DNA of 64,000 bases, taken from positions 12,559,501-12,623,500 of the forward strand of contig NC_073354.2 in assembly GCF_027580225.2 (NCBI RefSeq), given 5' to 3'. The notes under the pieces were generated by a model, which was not told the DNA's origin, did no database searches, and saw only the letters and a list, made by a program, of their open reading frames with translations. Of this stretch, positions 1 through 10,658 are shown in pieces; position 1 is the stretch's first letter; the number at the start of each line of letters is the position of its first letter. The translations under genes and the position numbers were made by a program. The DNA is from Misgurnus anguillicaudatus. Its lineage: Eukaryota > Chordata > Actinopteri > Cypriniformes > Cobitidae.

Positions 1-3000
1 TTTGAAATAAAGTTCTTATACAACTGTTATGAGAGTTAAACGACAAACATATCCTACCTTCATAGGTATTTACAATATTAGGTAGGGACCAGAGTGTAGT
101 ATTTATTCTTGTTGTATATTTAAATAAAGTACAGATTTTAGGAGATATGGCATCAAAAACTTTGGCATAATCCTTTGGTGTTACAGGGATTTTGTAATAA
201 GCCAAAAATTCGCCAAAAGTGAAAAGAAAACCATTAGAATTAAACCATTGATCTACCAGAATTATGCCATTCTTAAACCAATACTCAAGAAAAAGAGATT
301 TACGCTTGTACACAATGTCCTTGTTATTCCAGATATAATACCTATGCGGTGAGAAATTGTGCTTGAAGATTAAAGACCATGAAAGAAATGCCTGGCGATG
401 AAACTCCGCTAGTTTTACTGGTATTTTATCAATATCATAATTGCAACCAAGGAAAAACTGAAGGCCACCCAAGGTGGAAAAAATATAGGAGGGAATAAAA
501 TTCCAGATGGAATTGGGATTTCTGATAATCTGTCTAAGCCAATTAACTTTGAATGTATTATTTAATGTTGCAAAGTCCAAAAAATTTAGGCCACCCTTTT
601 CATAACTATTCATAATAACAGTTTTCTTTATATAATGCGTTTTGTTTTTCCAAACAAAGTTATACAAGATTTTGTCAATCTCTTTGCATTCTTTTTTACC
701 AAGATGTAAAGCCAATGCTGCATAAGTTAAACGAGAAATAGCCTCTGCCTTAGTAATCAGTACTCGACCCCTTAACGAAAGATCCCTTATAAGCCAATGG
801 TTCAAAATTCTTTTAGTTTTTTCAATTATAATCTCAAAATTAATCGAACATCTTCTGCATTGGTCTTTAGTGATTAACAATCCTAAATACTGCACTTCAG
901 TTTTGATGGGAATATTAAAGTAAGAAGTCTCAGAACACTCCTTAATGGCCAAAAGTTCACATTTATTCAAATTCAGAGATACCCCAGATGCCTTTGAGAA
1001 CTCATCAATCAAATCTATGGCTACAGAAATCTGGCTTTCATCTTGAATGAAGAGTGTTGTGTCATCGGCTAACTGAGTTACTTTTAATTCTCTATCAACA
1101 ATTTTAATGCCTTTCATCGGACTTGAAATAATGTGAGCTGAGAGAAGCTGACTTACTAACAAAAACAGATATGGTGATACAGGACATCCCTGCCTAATTC
1201 CTCTAGATACCGAAAATCTAGGAGAAGTCCCATTTGACAACTTAATGGAGCAGTTACCTTTTTCATAAAGGGTTTTAATTGCATTGGAAAAAAAATTCCC
1301 AAAACCAAATTTTTTAAGGGTATCAAAAATGAATTTATGTTCAACAGAGTCGAAGGCTTTATAAAAATCTAAAAATAAAATAAAAGCATTATCATTAATC
1401 AACTCTGAGTAATCTAAAATATCCAAAACTAGTCTAATATTATTTGAAATGTGTCGATTTTTCATAAAACCTGACTGTGACTCGTCAATTATTGAATTCA
1501 ATACCGATTTTAATCTTCTAGCTAAAATTAAAGCCAATAATTTATAATCATTGTTTAATAAACAGATAGGGCGCCAATTATCAATAAAATATTTATCTTT
1601 TTTCGGTTTGGGAATCAGTGTAATAAGCCCCTGTGTTATAGTGGGAGGAAGACATTGTTTCTTAATACTTTCAACAAAAACCTCTAAAAGAAATGGTGCT
1701 AAATCTTCTAAAAACTGCTTGTAAAACTCTGATTTCAGTCCATCAGTACCTGGCGATTTGGAATTTTTAAGATGAGTAACTGCATCCATTAATTCACTGA
1801 GTACAATAGGATTGTCACATAAATCTCTTTGATTCTCATCAATAGATTTAACTTGCAACGAGTCCAGAAAGGCATCAGCTGTCACCTGTGAATAATTAGA
1901 AGTATATAGTTTTTTATAAAAGTCACTACAATACTTGGAGATTATTATATGATCATCAACAATAATCCCATTAATATTTAATTTAGATATGGTGTTATTT
2001 ACAAAATTCCTCCTTTCCAAGTTGAAAAAGTAATGGGAATTTTGTTCCCCTTCCTCAATCCATTTTCTTCTTGAACGAATGAAGGCACCTTTTGCTTTTC
2101 TTTTATAGACTTCGTCTAATTCAGTCATCAGCAGTGTCATTTCTACTTTCTCATCCTCTAAAATCAGATTAGGATGTTTCTGAGACAACTCTGTTATTCT
2201 TGATATTATTCTTGTTTCTTCTTCTCTCTTTTTTCTGGCCATTAAAGAACCAAACTTTCTTACATATTTCCCAATCTCATATTTTAAAATTTCCCAATTT
2301 GTACTGAAGGCATTCTCCATTTTAGCTTTAATCCAGAAACTAGCAATCAAAGTTTTTATCTTCTTTTGAACTTCCTCATGAAGCAGGAGTGAATTATTGA
2401 GTTTCCAGTAAGAGGAAGATGTAGCGTTATTGCTTTTCACATGCAGCTTGATATTAATAAAAATGGCTTTATGATCTGATAAAGGAGTTGGTAAAATATC
2501 TACCTCTACCCCATCTTTTTGAAAGCTTTTAGAGATTAACCAATAATCTATTCTAGACTGACTTGTTCCAGACTTATTACTCCAAGTAAAGATTATATCA
2601 TTAGGAAATTTTTCTCTCCAGATATCATTAAGGTCAAATTGATCCATAAAGTTTTTTAAAGTATTATCTGTTGACTTTGGGCGACCTGGAGGCCATTTAT
2701 CTACAGCACAGTCCTGAACAATATTAAAATCTCCACCCATAATTATATAAGCTCTTGGATATTTTTCCAACCAACTTTTAAGTATGTTTTCTATTGCTTT
2801 CAGAAGATTGTCATTTTCTGGTTTCCTATTATACCCATACAAATTAACAGTTATAATAAAAAAATCGTTACAGGTAAGTAATAAACAAACAAAATGTCCA
2901 TCTGGATCATTAACCGATTGCAAAACTTCACCATTAAACCTATTCCTAAGTGTTATTACCCCAGCTGAATGTTCCGATCCATGGGAGAACCATAAGGAAT

Positions 3001-3250
3001 TCCCCCACTGGGTAGTCCAAAATTTAGCATCATCTTTAACAGAATGAGCTTCTTGTATATAACAAAAATCAACCCTGAATTGTTTAGCAAAAAGAAACAG
3101 TGCTTTCCTTTTATTATTACAACGTAACCCCCTAGCATTGAATGAAATAAAAGATAAATTAAGCAAAACAAGTGAACAATAGCAAATATCAAAAAGAGAA
3201 ACTTTAAATTTGGAAGAATTAAACCTGTTTAAGTCGAGATCAGCATCCAT
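1..3250 (-). CDS. LINE ORF2 protein (endonuclease-reverse transcriptase), C terminus beyond window edge
   Basis: ORF2p nicks target DNA and reverse-transcribes the element RNA at the nick. I checked every minus-strand codon from ATG 3250 to base 2 and found no stop in 1083 codons. The ATG is the first in frame after TAA at 3265-3263. Endonuclease (about 1-265): SFNARGL near the N terminus, catalytic QE at 66-67, GGDFN at 172-176, SRIDYW, and SDH at 258-260. Reverse transcriptase (about 460-800): KSPGTDG, NWRPICLLN, FLDFYKAFDS with Asp628 and Asp634, GIRQGCPVSPYLF, LADD at 727-730, then YLGLLI. Family members usually run to about 1200-1300 residues, so roughly the last 10-15% is outside the window. 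All catalytic motifs inspected are intact. Confidence 0.93.
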   Translation of the reverse strand, partial: MDADLDLNRFNSSKFKVSLFDICYCSLVLLNLSFISFNARGLRCNNKRKALFLFAKQFRVDFCYIQEAHSVKDDAKFWTTQWGNSLWFSHGSEHSAGVITLRNRFNGEVLQSVNDPDGHFVCLLLTCNDFFIITVNLYGYNRKPENDNLLKAIENILKSWLEKYPRAYIIMGGDFNIVQDCAVDKWPPGRPKSTDNTLKNFMDQFDLNDIWREKFPNDIIFTWSNKSGTSQSRIDYWLISKSFQKDGVEVDILPTPLSDHKAIFINIKLHVKSNNATSSSYWKLNNSLLLHEEVQKKIKTLIASFWIKAKMENAFSTNWEILKYEIGKYVRKFGSLMARKKREEETRIISRITELSQKHPNLILEDEKVEMTLLMTELDEVYKRKAKGAFIRSRRKWIEEGEQNSHYFFNLERRNFVNNTISKLNINGIIVDDHIIISKYCSDFYKKLYTSNYSQVTADAFLDSLQVKSIDENQRDLCDNPIVLSELMDAVTHLKNSKSPGTDGLKSEFYKQFLEDLAPFLLEVFVESIKKQCLPPTITQGLITLIPKPKKDKYFIDNWRPICLLNNDYKLLALILARRLKSVLNSIIDESQSGFMKNRHISNNIRLVLDILDYSELINDNAFILFLDFYKAFDSVEHKFIFDTLKKFGFGNFFSNAIKTLYEKGNCSIKLSNGTSPRFSVSRGIRQGCPVSPYLFLLVSQLLSAHIISSPMKGIKIVDRELKVTQLADDTTLFIQDESQISVAIDLIDEFSKASGVSLNLNKCELLAIKECSETSYFNIPIKTEVQYLGLLITKDQCRRCSINFEIIIEKTKRILNHWLIRDLSLRGRVLITKAEAISRLTYAALALHLGKKECKEIDKILYNFVWKNKTHYIKKTVIMNSYEKGGLNFLDFATLNNTFKVNWLRQIIRNPNSIWNFIPSYIFSTLGGLQFFLGCNYDIDKIPVKLAEFHRQAFLSWSLIFKHNFSPHRYYIWNNKDIVYKRKSLFLEYWFKNGIILVDQWFNSNGFLFTFGEFLAYYKIPVTPKDYAKVFDAISPKICTLFKYTTRINTTLWSLPNIVNTYEGRICLSFNSHNSCIRTLFQ

Positions 3251-3407
3251 AAGAACAACAAATTAGGGTAACTGAATTATACCTTCACTTTAAATGTGTC
3301 TTTTTTACCTCATGTTCCGAAGAATATAAAAAACACGACGAAACACGAGAAAGAAAAAAAATTCACAACGCAGCATATTTCCAAAGCTTATGCATCCGAG
3401 CGAGAGG

Positions 3408-4214
3408 TCATGTAATTTCTGAGCCTTCGACGAACGCTCGGCCTCCAACAAAGTAAGCCGACTTGCCTTCCTCTCGTGCCTGTTTAATCAGTGGCCAAAG
3501 TTTTTGCCTCGCTTCTCTATCCTCTTTCGACAAATCTTCAGCGAAGCGCAGGTGGTGGCTTTGAAGGAATGGACTGTTTTTTGCAGCTTTCCAGATTGCT
3601 TCCCTGTATCTTCGAACGACAAATCGGATGATAACTGCTCGTGGTCTTGACTCATTCGAGCGCTTAGTGCCCAGCCGATGCGCAACATCAATAACATCTG
3701 GTAACTTTTCTTTCTCCTGCGGTAACACTTCTTGACAGATGTGGATCACTTCATCGAGCACATTCTCCCTCGCCGCCTCCGGGATCCCGTAAAGTTTCAA
3801 ATTCCATCGTCTGCCATAACGCTCCAAATCAGAGACGCGATTCATGCAGGTCAAGGTAGACTGTTCACTTTTCTCTATACGTTTTTCCATACCACTCATT
3901 TTCTCTTTAAGATCCTTGATTTCTGCACATGTCGACTTCGCCATCTCTTCTAGAGCATCACATCTGGTGTTAATGAGATTCGCCAGCCTATTAACAATCT
4001 CATCCGAATTCCAACTGTTTTTACTGTTGGAAAGTGATGGTTTTTTAGCTACCGGTGGCTTGCTCGGAGTTATTGGAAGTGGGGGAAATTCCTCCTCATT
4101 TCCCAGGTAGTCAGCCATTCCGTCATCATAGTCGTGATCAGTGTTAGCCATTGTGCTATCGTTGCTCGCTCCTTTGCTTTGAACATTCGATCTTTTCTGA
4201 GCAGATTTTGGCAT
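3408..4214 (-). CDS. LINE ORF1 protein (coiled-coil, RRM-like RNA-binding protein)
   Basis: L1-type ORF1p coats element RNA and acts as a nucleic-acid chaperone. From Met at 4214 the frame gives 268 residues ending at TGA 3410-3408. An in-frame Met at 4283 would add 23 residues (291), but MPKSAQKRS looks like the natural start. Residues about 1-70 are a low-complexity, acidic then Pro-rich head. About 72-132 form a heptad-like coiled coil (NRLANLI ... DLKEKMSGMEKRIEK). The RRM-like core starts at RRWNLKLYGIPE (about 134). The C-terminal domain holds RPRAVIIRFVVRRYRE and ends with GKSAYFVGGRAFVEG. The order matches L1 ORF1p, and no break is visible. The 157-nt gap to ORF2 implies unconventional translation of ORF2, as in other L1s. 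Confidence 0.87.
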   Translation of the reverse strand: MPKSAQKRSNVQSKGASNDSTMANTDHDYDDGMADYLGNEEEFPPLPITPSKPPVAKKPSLSNSKNSWNSDEIVNRLANLINTRCDALEEMAKSTCAEIKDLKEKMSGMEKRIEKSEQSTLTCMNRVSDLERYGRRWNLKLYGIPEAARENVLDEVIHICQEVLPQEKEKLPDVIDVAHRLGTKRSNESRPRAVIIRFVVRRYREAIWKAAKNSPFLQSHHLRFAEDLSKEDREARQKLWPLIKQAREEGKSAYFVGGRAFVEGSEIT

Positions 4215-4352
4215 TTTTTCATCTTTGTGAAAAACAAAAAGTTGTTCCAGAGTACTGCACTGCTGCACCGAGTAAAAAAACAATTCTACAACACGTTTAC
4301 CCTAGTATACTTAACTTTAATGCCGAGAGCTCGAAAGTTTTGTCTACTCACA

Positions 4353-4362
4353 CCGCCATCTT
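4353..4362 (-). promoter_or_regulatory. YY1-like motif at the LINE 5' end
   Basis: On the minus strand the leader contains AAGATGGCGG, matching the classical YY1 core. Human L1 carries a YY1 site in the first ~25 bases of its 5' UTR that directs accurate initiation. Here the site is just inside the inferred 5' end, an analogous place. Function is inferred only from sequence and position. Confidence 0.45.
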
Positions 4363-4394
4363 GGTCGGCCCCGAGCATGCTCTAGTAATGTGAT

Positions 4395-4575
4395 GACAGG
4401 AAGCGAGCGGATTCGCAGAAGCCCCTCCCATGATGCTAATTTTTGCGTGAATGTCTCGATGACTAGAATTTCACGCGCGAATGAAGCGAGTAAACTCAAA
4501 ATATTCAAGCGGCAAACTAGACGCGGTAGACACGGTTTTTGACGCCTCAAACGCGGCTAGTGTGAACCCATGGTC
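4395..4575. mobile_element. Harbinger-like MITE fragment interrupted by the LINE
   Basis: CG-rich sequence (GCGCGAATGAAGCGAG, GACGCCTCAAACGCGG) ends in GGCTAGTGTGAACCCA, resembling the outer end of fish PIF/Harbinger-type MITEs. The opposite end is not seen, as if the LINE had inserted or truncated it. From 4576 to 4813 nothing firm is recognised except AACCATGGTTAATTTT-type inverted arms (near 4710 and 5055) around the next MITE. Confidence 0.35.
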
Positions 4576-4813
4576 AGAGCGCCCACTACACTTTTTCTAT
4601 AGTGTCGTTGGGAGGGCAGCCAGAGCTTTTTTTGACGCTCTCACCAGCGGTGGCGTGACACACAGTTAGATACCATACCTATATACTGTAGGTACTCTTA
4701 GAAAAATTAATCATGGTTTAATTATAAAATTGTGGTAACCACACACATTTGTATTATCATAGTAATACTAATACAAACGAAACAAAAAAAAAATTGTGTT
4801 TGCTATACTACAG

Positions 4814-5042
4814 CACTCTAAAAATGGGTGAGTTATTTTTGACCCATAATGGGTAAATATTGGACAGAACACCGCTGGGTTATAAGTGACCGAATGCTGG
4901 GTTGTTTTAACCCAACTGCTGGTTTATTATACCCAATGGTAGCTTAACAGCAACCCAACATTCAGTTATTTTTGACCTAGCATGTGTTCTGTCCAATATT
5001 TACCCATTATGGGTCAAAAAAAGCTCAGCCATTTTTAGAGTG
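4814..5042. mobile_element. 229-bp TIR MITE (CACTCTAAAAA ends)
   Basis: The left end CACTCTAAAAATGG is mirrored by CCATTTTTAGAGTG on the right. Inside, GACCCATAATGGGTAAATATTGGACAG is matched by an inverted copy near 4990-5015, so the element is largely palindromic. Repeated GGGTTA/AACCCA blocks fill the centre. No coding capacity. No clear duplication could be read, so the superfamily is open. Confidence 0.7.
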
Positions 5043-5209
5043 AGTATAGCTAAACCATGGTTAATTTTATAAGGATATTATTTAACTTATCTTTAATGGT
5101 AGATTCAATCACAGATAAATAAAAAAATGGATACTGTATTACTGTGATTAAAACATTTTTAAGATAAATCTGACAATTAACAACTGATCGTGTCCTGACA
5201 ACAAATACA

Positions 5210-5405
5210 TTTTCAACCCAGCGTTTGGTCAAAAAGGAACGAGCTAAATTAACCCAGAAATTTTTATATTTGATACAACAATGGGTTAAAAACAGCATTT
5301 CGAGCTTAAACAACTCATCATAAGTTAAATTACAACACAAGAGTCTGAGTTTGCCAATTTTTGACCCAACGCTGGGTTGAAAATAACCCAGCACTTTTTA
5401 GAGTG
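5210..5405. mobile_element. Right-hand part of a related CACTC-ended MITE
   Basis: Ends in GCACTTTTTAGAGTG followed by TA, the same terminus as the neighbour at 4814-5042, with similar AACCCAGC/GCTGGGTT blocks. A matching left end is not resolved, so it may be truncated or the outer part of a nested pair. Confidence 0.45.
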
Positions 5406-5504
5406 TAAGATCAGCTTTTGGCCCAGTGATGTTGGGTTTAGAGGCGATGTTAAGGGTTGGGATGTTTTTCCAATAATCGTACATTTTGGTATGATTCAAT
5501 TCAA

Positions 5505-6080
5505 TTTTTTTTTCAATTCAATTTTATTTATATAGCGCTTTCCACAAGAGTTAATTGTTTCAAAGCAGCTTTACATTAATAGAAGCAGTAAAAGCACAGA
5601 AAAACGACAGAGAGCACATCATAATACACGATAGCATAAGCAGTCAAATTTGCTGCGGCTATGACTCGACATTATAAGCGAGCGTATTACTAATGTAACG
5701 TCTAGAAGAGGAAGCTAAGTTAAGCCCAAGAAGGCTGCCTCCCCGGGGTAAAAAACCCCCTAGGAGAAAAAAACCCCGGGCTGTTTAGCCGAGGAAATAA
5801 AAAAAGTCCTAGGAGGGAAAAACCCTTGGGAGATATATGTATATACACACATATAAACGGATAAGGAGATTAAGCGGAGATTAAGCGGGTTCTGCCGGTG
5901 ATCATTGATCAGGCATCAGCTGGGCATCACGTTGAAGGACGACCAGTAGATCAGAGGTGTGCCGACTTTCACATCTACCGGAACTGGGATTCACTTCGTA
6001 TAAATTCATATACAGTAAATTACCCACCATTGTCAAATACTTTAAAACTCCACTTTGTAAATTCCAGTGAGATCAGACTT
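5505..6080 (-). repeat. Dispersed repeat with LINE-3'-end-like ATATAGCGCTTT terminus
   Basis: It begins TTTATTTATATAGCGCTTTC, the reverse complement of a tail common on fish LINE/SINE 3' ends. It continues through CCCC/GGGG-rich stem-like blocks near 5740-5830 and the phrase GACCAGTAGATCAGAGGTGT. I recognise it from memory as a frequent cyprinid repeat. No ORF of note, and the distal boundary is uncertain. Confidence 0.5.
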
Positions 6081-7080
6081 GCCAGGCTGCACAACCACCA
6101 GCAGAGAGCTACAGAATAAGACTTGCGATTTTTTTTGACTGTTTGAATTGAGAGAAGGCAGTAAAAGACTAATGATGCCTAATTGGTTCACAGTCGTCTC
6201 ATTGCTAGTGAAAGTGGCCTTGGTTTCTGGGAATGTGGCAGCCGGTTTAATTTTCACCCTGTCCAATTGTGTGTTGGAGTGTGTGAGCGCGAAGCCACGG
6301 GGGATCTTAGTATTTGTATGTGTTTATAGACTGAATCTACTGTATGCCAATTCCAGCAACACAACTCACGAGTGTTTCTTTAACACTTAGAGGCGGCCTG
6401 CAGCAGTTTTACTGTTTTATATATACAGTATCTGTTTCAAATACACTTAGCTTTGCATTTCTGTCAGGCATTAGTGTGTCATTTTGTTTGTGTGGATGGC
6501 AGAATTCAGTAACAGCCTAGTTTGAAAACTGATGACAAATAAAACAGGGAGAAGCAAAGCAGTTAAATCGCAACCCATGAAAAAGGAGGACATTATGGGA
6601 TACGTGTCAAATGCAGTTCTGTGTTTAGAAGAAAAATAACCAGGGGGTGAATTGTTATTACCTGGAGATACAAAGATAATCCACATGGACTTTTAACACG
6701 TTTTATGGGGTTAACTCTTTTTTTATTGATTGTTTGATTGTTGAGGTGCACTGAGACATGGCATTGTGGGATTGGTGAAGGTTGCATCGCTTCAGGCTGA
6801 AGGAGGAATGAACAAATTCTGTATATGCATTAAGGGCTGGCTATTTAACATGTTGTTATAGTACAATAACATTATATTATATACTATGAATGGATTTTAA
6901 AGTAACTTATTACTGTATTCCACCATATTATAAAAATGGGTATAACATTTCTGTAGGCCTACATTTACTTTTGCTCACTGACTGACCCAAATACGAGACT
7001 ACTCGAATTCTTCTCCGCTGTATGCTTTCATGGGTATTAAGAACTCATTTTAGCTTGAGAGAGAGAAACAAGGGGTGAAC
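6081..7080. other. No recognised gene or repeat
   Basis: AT-rich sequence with only short chance ORFs. I see no splice-framed coding exon, terminal repeats or RNA gene here. Confidence 0.4.
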
Positions 7081-7214
7081 ATTTTTAACACAATCTCATG
7101 GCAATTCGGGCGTATTTTATGAGGTGGTTAATTTTGTATTAAATTGTACAACCACATTTTTGCTTTCACCTCTGTGAAGTTGGGGTTATTTCAATATTGT
7201 TTATTTCTTTAAGT

Positions 7215-8913
7215 CAGTGTTTCCCAACCACTGTGCCGTGGCACACTAGTGTGCCGTGACAGCTTGTTTGGTGTGCCGTGGAAAAATTAAAAATCACAAC
7301 TGCATGTGTCAATGTCATCAATTCCAGCCAGGATATAATCTTTGTGTTCATCAAAACAACTGTAATTTAGGGATGGGCATTTTCCAGTAATTTACTATTC
7401 GAATATTTAAGCTCATAAAGAACGAATATTCGAATATTCGTTTATTTAAATTATGTTAATTAAGACATGCGTCTTTTGTATTTTTCATTTTGTCATAATT
7501 TCACAGAAGGCTTATAATTAGGAAATATCCACAACAAGCTAAACTTATATTCTGTATGTATATATATGTATGTATTTTTAAGTTGAAAACATTGTAAATT
7601 GTATATATATATATATATTTTAAATTCTTCTTAAAAAATATCCTACAGTAAAAAAGGCGTTAAAACCCCATGCGGAGTGAAGTCTGAGTCAGTCAAACCC
7701 TTAGTTTCAAGTCGGTCGTTAGTATGAATTCATTACTGTTGGATCTTACATACATTATATTATACCAAATATTATACAATAACCCCAAATCTAAGCGAAG
7801 TTTGAGGACTTGCGAAGTTTAAAGGTTCGGACTTGACAAAGTAGGCTATCATCATTTAAACCCTTAAACAGACTCCAAATAAGAGCCCGGAGCAAACCAA
7901 AAAACGCATCTACATAACCGACTGCTCAGTCAACATATAAATATCTTCTCAGTTTAGTTTGACATGTATTTGTGAATAAAGAAACCATCTTTACCCTACC
8001 TGCTTCGGTGAAAGCCCGTTCTTCTGACTAGATACAATAATGCCGGTGCTGCGGAGAAAACTCTTCCTCGTGTTGCACGTGAAGATGGTTATCGGATAAA
8101 AACAACAGACGGATTGAACAAGATTGAATATCTGTATTTAACATTATTTTACAAATAACGTAAGCTGGCTCGATAGATTATTGTTGACTGTGCAAAGTTA
8201 CTAACGTTAGCTTAATTTAGCAAGATTTCACAAAGACGGAGCTTTGCTTTTAAACAGCCATGTGCAGTTATCCGGTTCATTTTTGAAAGAGCACCGCATA
8301 TTATAAATGTTCTCCGTTTCATTTCGTTCTCCGTGTCTGTCTCGTTATTTACAAAATAAAGTAGACTTTATAACAGAAAGCTTACAAATCTCTCATGATG
8401 TGTTGATGCGGGCGGCGGAGAAGCACGTTTAATAACACGTGAGCACTCTCACTGAGCCAGTTGCCAAATATGGCGTGGCGCGGCCAAACATAAAAGAAAA
8501 AAACTTAAATTCGTCTGCAATCTGCATTGCCAAACAATCAGAAATATATACGAATTAATGTTCATGTATATCTTACATTTAAGTCTATAAAAGAGTATAG
8601 ATGAAGTGAAAAAGCATTAAATAAGGTGGCACATTAAAAACAAACAAACATTCGAATAGCATTTTTTAAATTCGAATTATTATTGCCGATCGAATATTCG
8701 AATATTCGAATATCCGTGCCCATCCCTACTGTAATTGCATTGAAAGTGAGTACTACATTTAATATAGTAAAATATTCTAGTTTAACAAGTCATTTAAGCA
8801 TTGCAATAGAGGTTTGTGCGTTTCCTTTAATGCTTTTTGGTATAGTGGTGTGCCGTATGATTTTTTTACTTATCAAAACTGTGCCGTGGCAGAAAAAAGG
8901 TTGGGAAACACTG
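7215..8913. mobile_element. Non-autonomous hAT (CAGTGTTTCCCAACC ends)
   Basis: The left terminus CAGTGTTTCCCAACC is mirrored by GGTTGGGAAACACTG. A perfect 8-bp duplication CTTTAAGT lies at 7207-7214 and 8914-8921. The GTGCCGTGG motif recurs near both ends, as is usual for transposase-binding subterminal repeats. No transposase ORF. About 340 bp of its own sequence surrounds a second hAT (7368-8728). Confidence 0.92.
7368..8728. mobile_element. Non-autonomous hAT nested in the hAT at 7215-8913
   Basis: Ends TAGGGATGGGCA and TGCCCATCCCTA are flanked by a perfect 8-bp duplication CTGTAATT (7360-7367, 8729-8736). Both ends carry reiterated CGAATATTCG palindromes. Length is 1361 bp with no credible transposase frame. 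It must be younger than its host element. Confidence 0.92.
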
Positions 8914-9183
8914 CTTTAAGTAATCGTATTTTGTACAATTCACTTCGTACAAATTAGCCAACGTCATCACATGCCATGGCAATTCGTACATATTTTACGA
9001 GATGGCTAAATCGTACAACCACATTCATACATTTTTATGCCTCTCTGATCTAGGGGTTGGGTGGTAGGGCTGGTGTTTCGTAATTGTAAGTTTTATGATA
9101 ATTGTACGTTTGGCATGATTACCTTCATATGAATTCATACCAATTTGCGTAAGATATGTACGAATTCACGTGAGATCAGGCTG

Positions 9184-9793
9184 AATTAGCCAAATCCTAT
9201 TAGCCAACAGCACAACTGTACAGTGAATATGCTTGAAATATGGCATGAGGTGACACTTAATTTTCTTTTCTTTATGGTGCTGATATCTCTACATTACTAT
9301 CCTCATTTTGTGCATGGTTGCACAAATAGTTTTTTTCTAGATTTATTCAATGCAACTAACATACAGTAGAATAATTTACTTGTTTAATAATAAATTATAG
9401 GCTAGTGAACATCATAAGCATGTAACAGAACTAGCAGTCGTTTTCCCTATAGAGTATTACACTACTTTGCTTCGAAACGTGACATTTCAGGTTATTGTTT
9501 AGGGATTTGCCAGTAATTAACAATATTACATATATGACAGTCCTGGTATAGTATTTTGTTGTTGTTGTTGGCTTACACAACACATTAATAATGTGGTAGT
9601 TTTTAGGAATTTCAGTGCACCTAAAATGAATGAAAATCAAATGAGATCAGAGAGCGATAGACAGAGGGCTTGAACGCGTGTGTTTATGTGTCTGTAGATA
9701 TTGTGCTGTGAATTACAACTGAGGAACCTACATATGAATGAGTAGAATAACAATGACCATGCAGAGTAAACTGTGTGTGTGTGTGTGTGTGTT

Positions 9794-9824
<31 letters not shown>

Positions 9825-10658
9825 AAAAGAGAGAGAGAAAGATGGCCAGAGTCCTTTTTGTGAGTGTGAGAGAATAAAAAAAGGAAAATGTAGCTTATAG
9901 ACTGACTGACATTGAATGCAGTGAATACACACATTTGTATATAGATGCTGGTTTTATTGTTTTTGAGCTGTCTGTGTGCACATGTATTTATGTGTGTGCG
10001 CTTGAGGGCTTTTGCGAATGCGTCTGGCATGTTTAACACGCATGCGTGTGCATCAAGGGCTCAGGGGCCGCTTGACAGAAGATAAGATGGATGACTCCAT
10101 AGTGAGCATAAACCTGACTACCAGCACACACACACGCACACAAACAGCCATTAAAACTCATTAACATGCATGTACATGTAGATGAAGGTTTTATCGCCTG
10201 TTTCTCAAGTGAGAGCGAACTAATATGTGTTTATAGTGAAAAAGGTTTAGATCTTGAGTTATTCCTTGGTTTTTTAAATGAACCAATATCGCTCGAGTAG
10301 TAGTGTGCTACAGTATGGCACCCTGAGCTTTGAATCCATGGTGGAAGAAAGTAGTTGCCCAAAAGAAGCTTTTAAAGACACAATATTGTTGTTTTTGATA
10401 TACACTTGTGTTGTATAAATGTAATATGGCCTTTTCTCTTTGACCGATTCACAGCCATGCTGATATACAGTAGAGCCATCACAAGACGAGTGCAATACTG
10501 CGTTTATACAACAGTTTGACAGCACAAGTGTGTAGAAAATCATAAACAACAACAACATAGTGTCTTAAAAAGCTTATTTTGTGTGGAACTACTTTCTTCT
10601 GCCATGAATTCGAAGCCCAGGATGACAGGTAACCCTTTCAGGTTTTGAATGTCATAAC
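9184..10658. other. No gene recognised; simple-sequence rich
   Basis: Unique-looking AT-rich DNA with GT/GA simple repeats (9774-9838). Frames here are short, or are read through the dinucleotide repeats. Confidence 0.4.
9774..9838. repeat. Compound (GT)n/(GA)n microsatellite
   Basis: About 30 bases of GT repeats run directly into about 30 bases of GA repeats with few interruptions. Confidence 0.9.

Larger units (their letters stand above)
1..4375 (-). mobile_element. L1/Tx1-type non-LTR retrotransposon (LINE), 3' end outside window
   Basis: The element reads right to left. A short GC-rich 5' leader (about 4215-4375) is followed by ORF1 (4214-3408), a 157-nt spacer, then ORF2 from 3250 to the window edge. 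Two ORFs, a coiled-coil/RRM-like ORF1p and an APE-type endonuclease plus reverse transcriptase in ORF2p identify the L1 superfamily; Tx1-like fish elements are the best guess for the clade. Both frames are undamaged as far as they can be read, so this is a young copy. The 3' UTR, tail and target-site duplication lie left of base 1. The exact 5' end near 4375 is inferred from where the leader meets unrelated repeat DNA. Confidence 0.9.
7085..9183. repeat. Two direct copies of a TCGTACAA-type repeat flanking a hAT
   Basis: GGCAATTCGGGCGTATTTTATGAGG ... AAATTGTACAACCACATTT (about 7098-7165) recurs as GGCAATTCGTACATATTTTACGAGATGG ... AAATCGTACAACCACATTC (about 8978-9033). The second copy continues to ACGTGAGATCAGGCT near 9182, a common cyprinid MITE end. 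The hAT at 7215-8913 lies between the copies. Confidence 0.45.

Noticed and set aside
2784..3192. Short frames overlapping on both strands
   Set aside because: Shadows of the LINE ORF2 endonuclease coding sequence.
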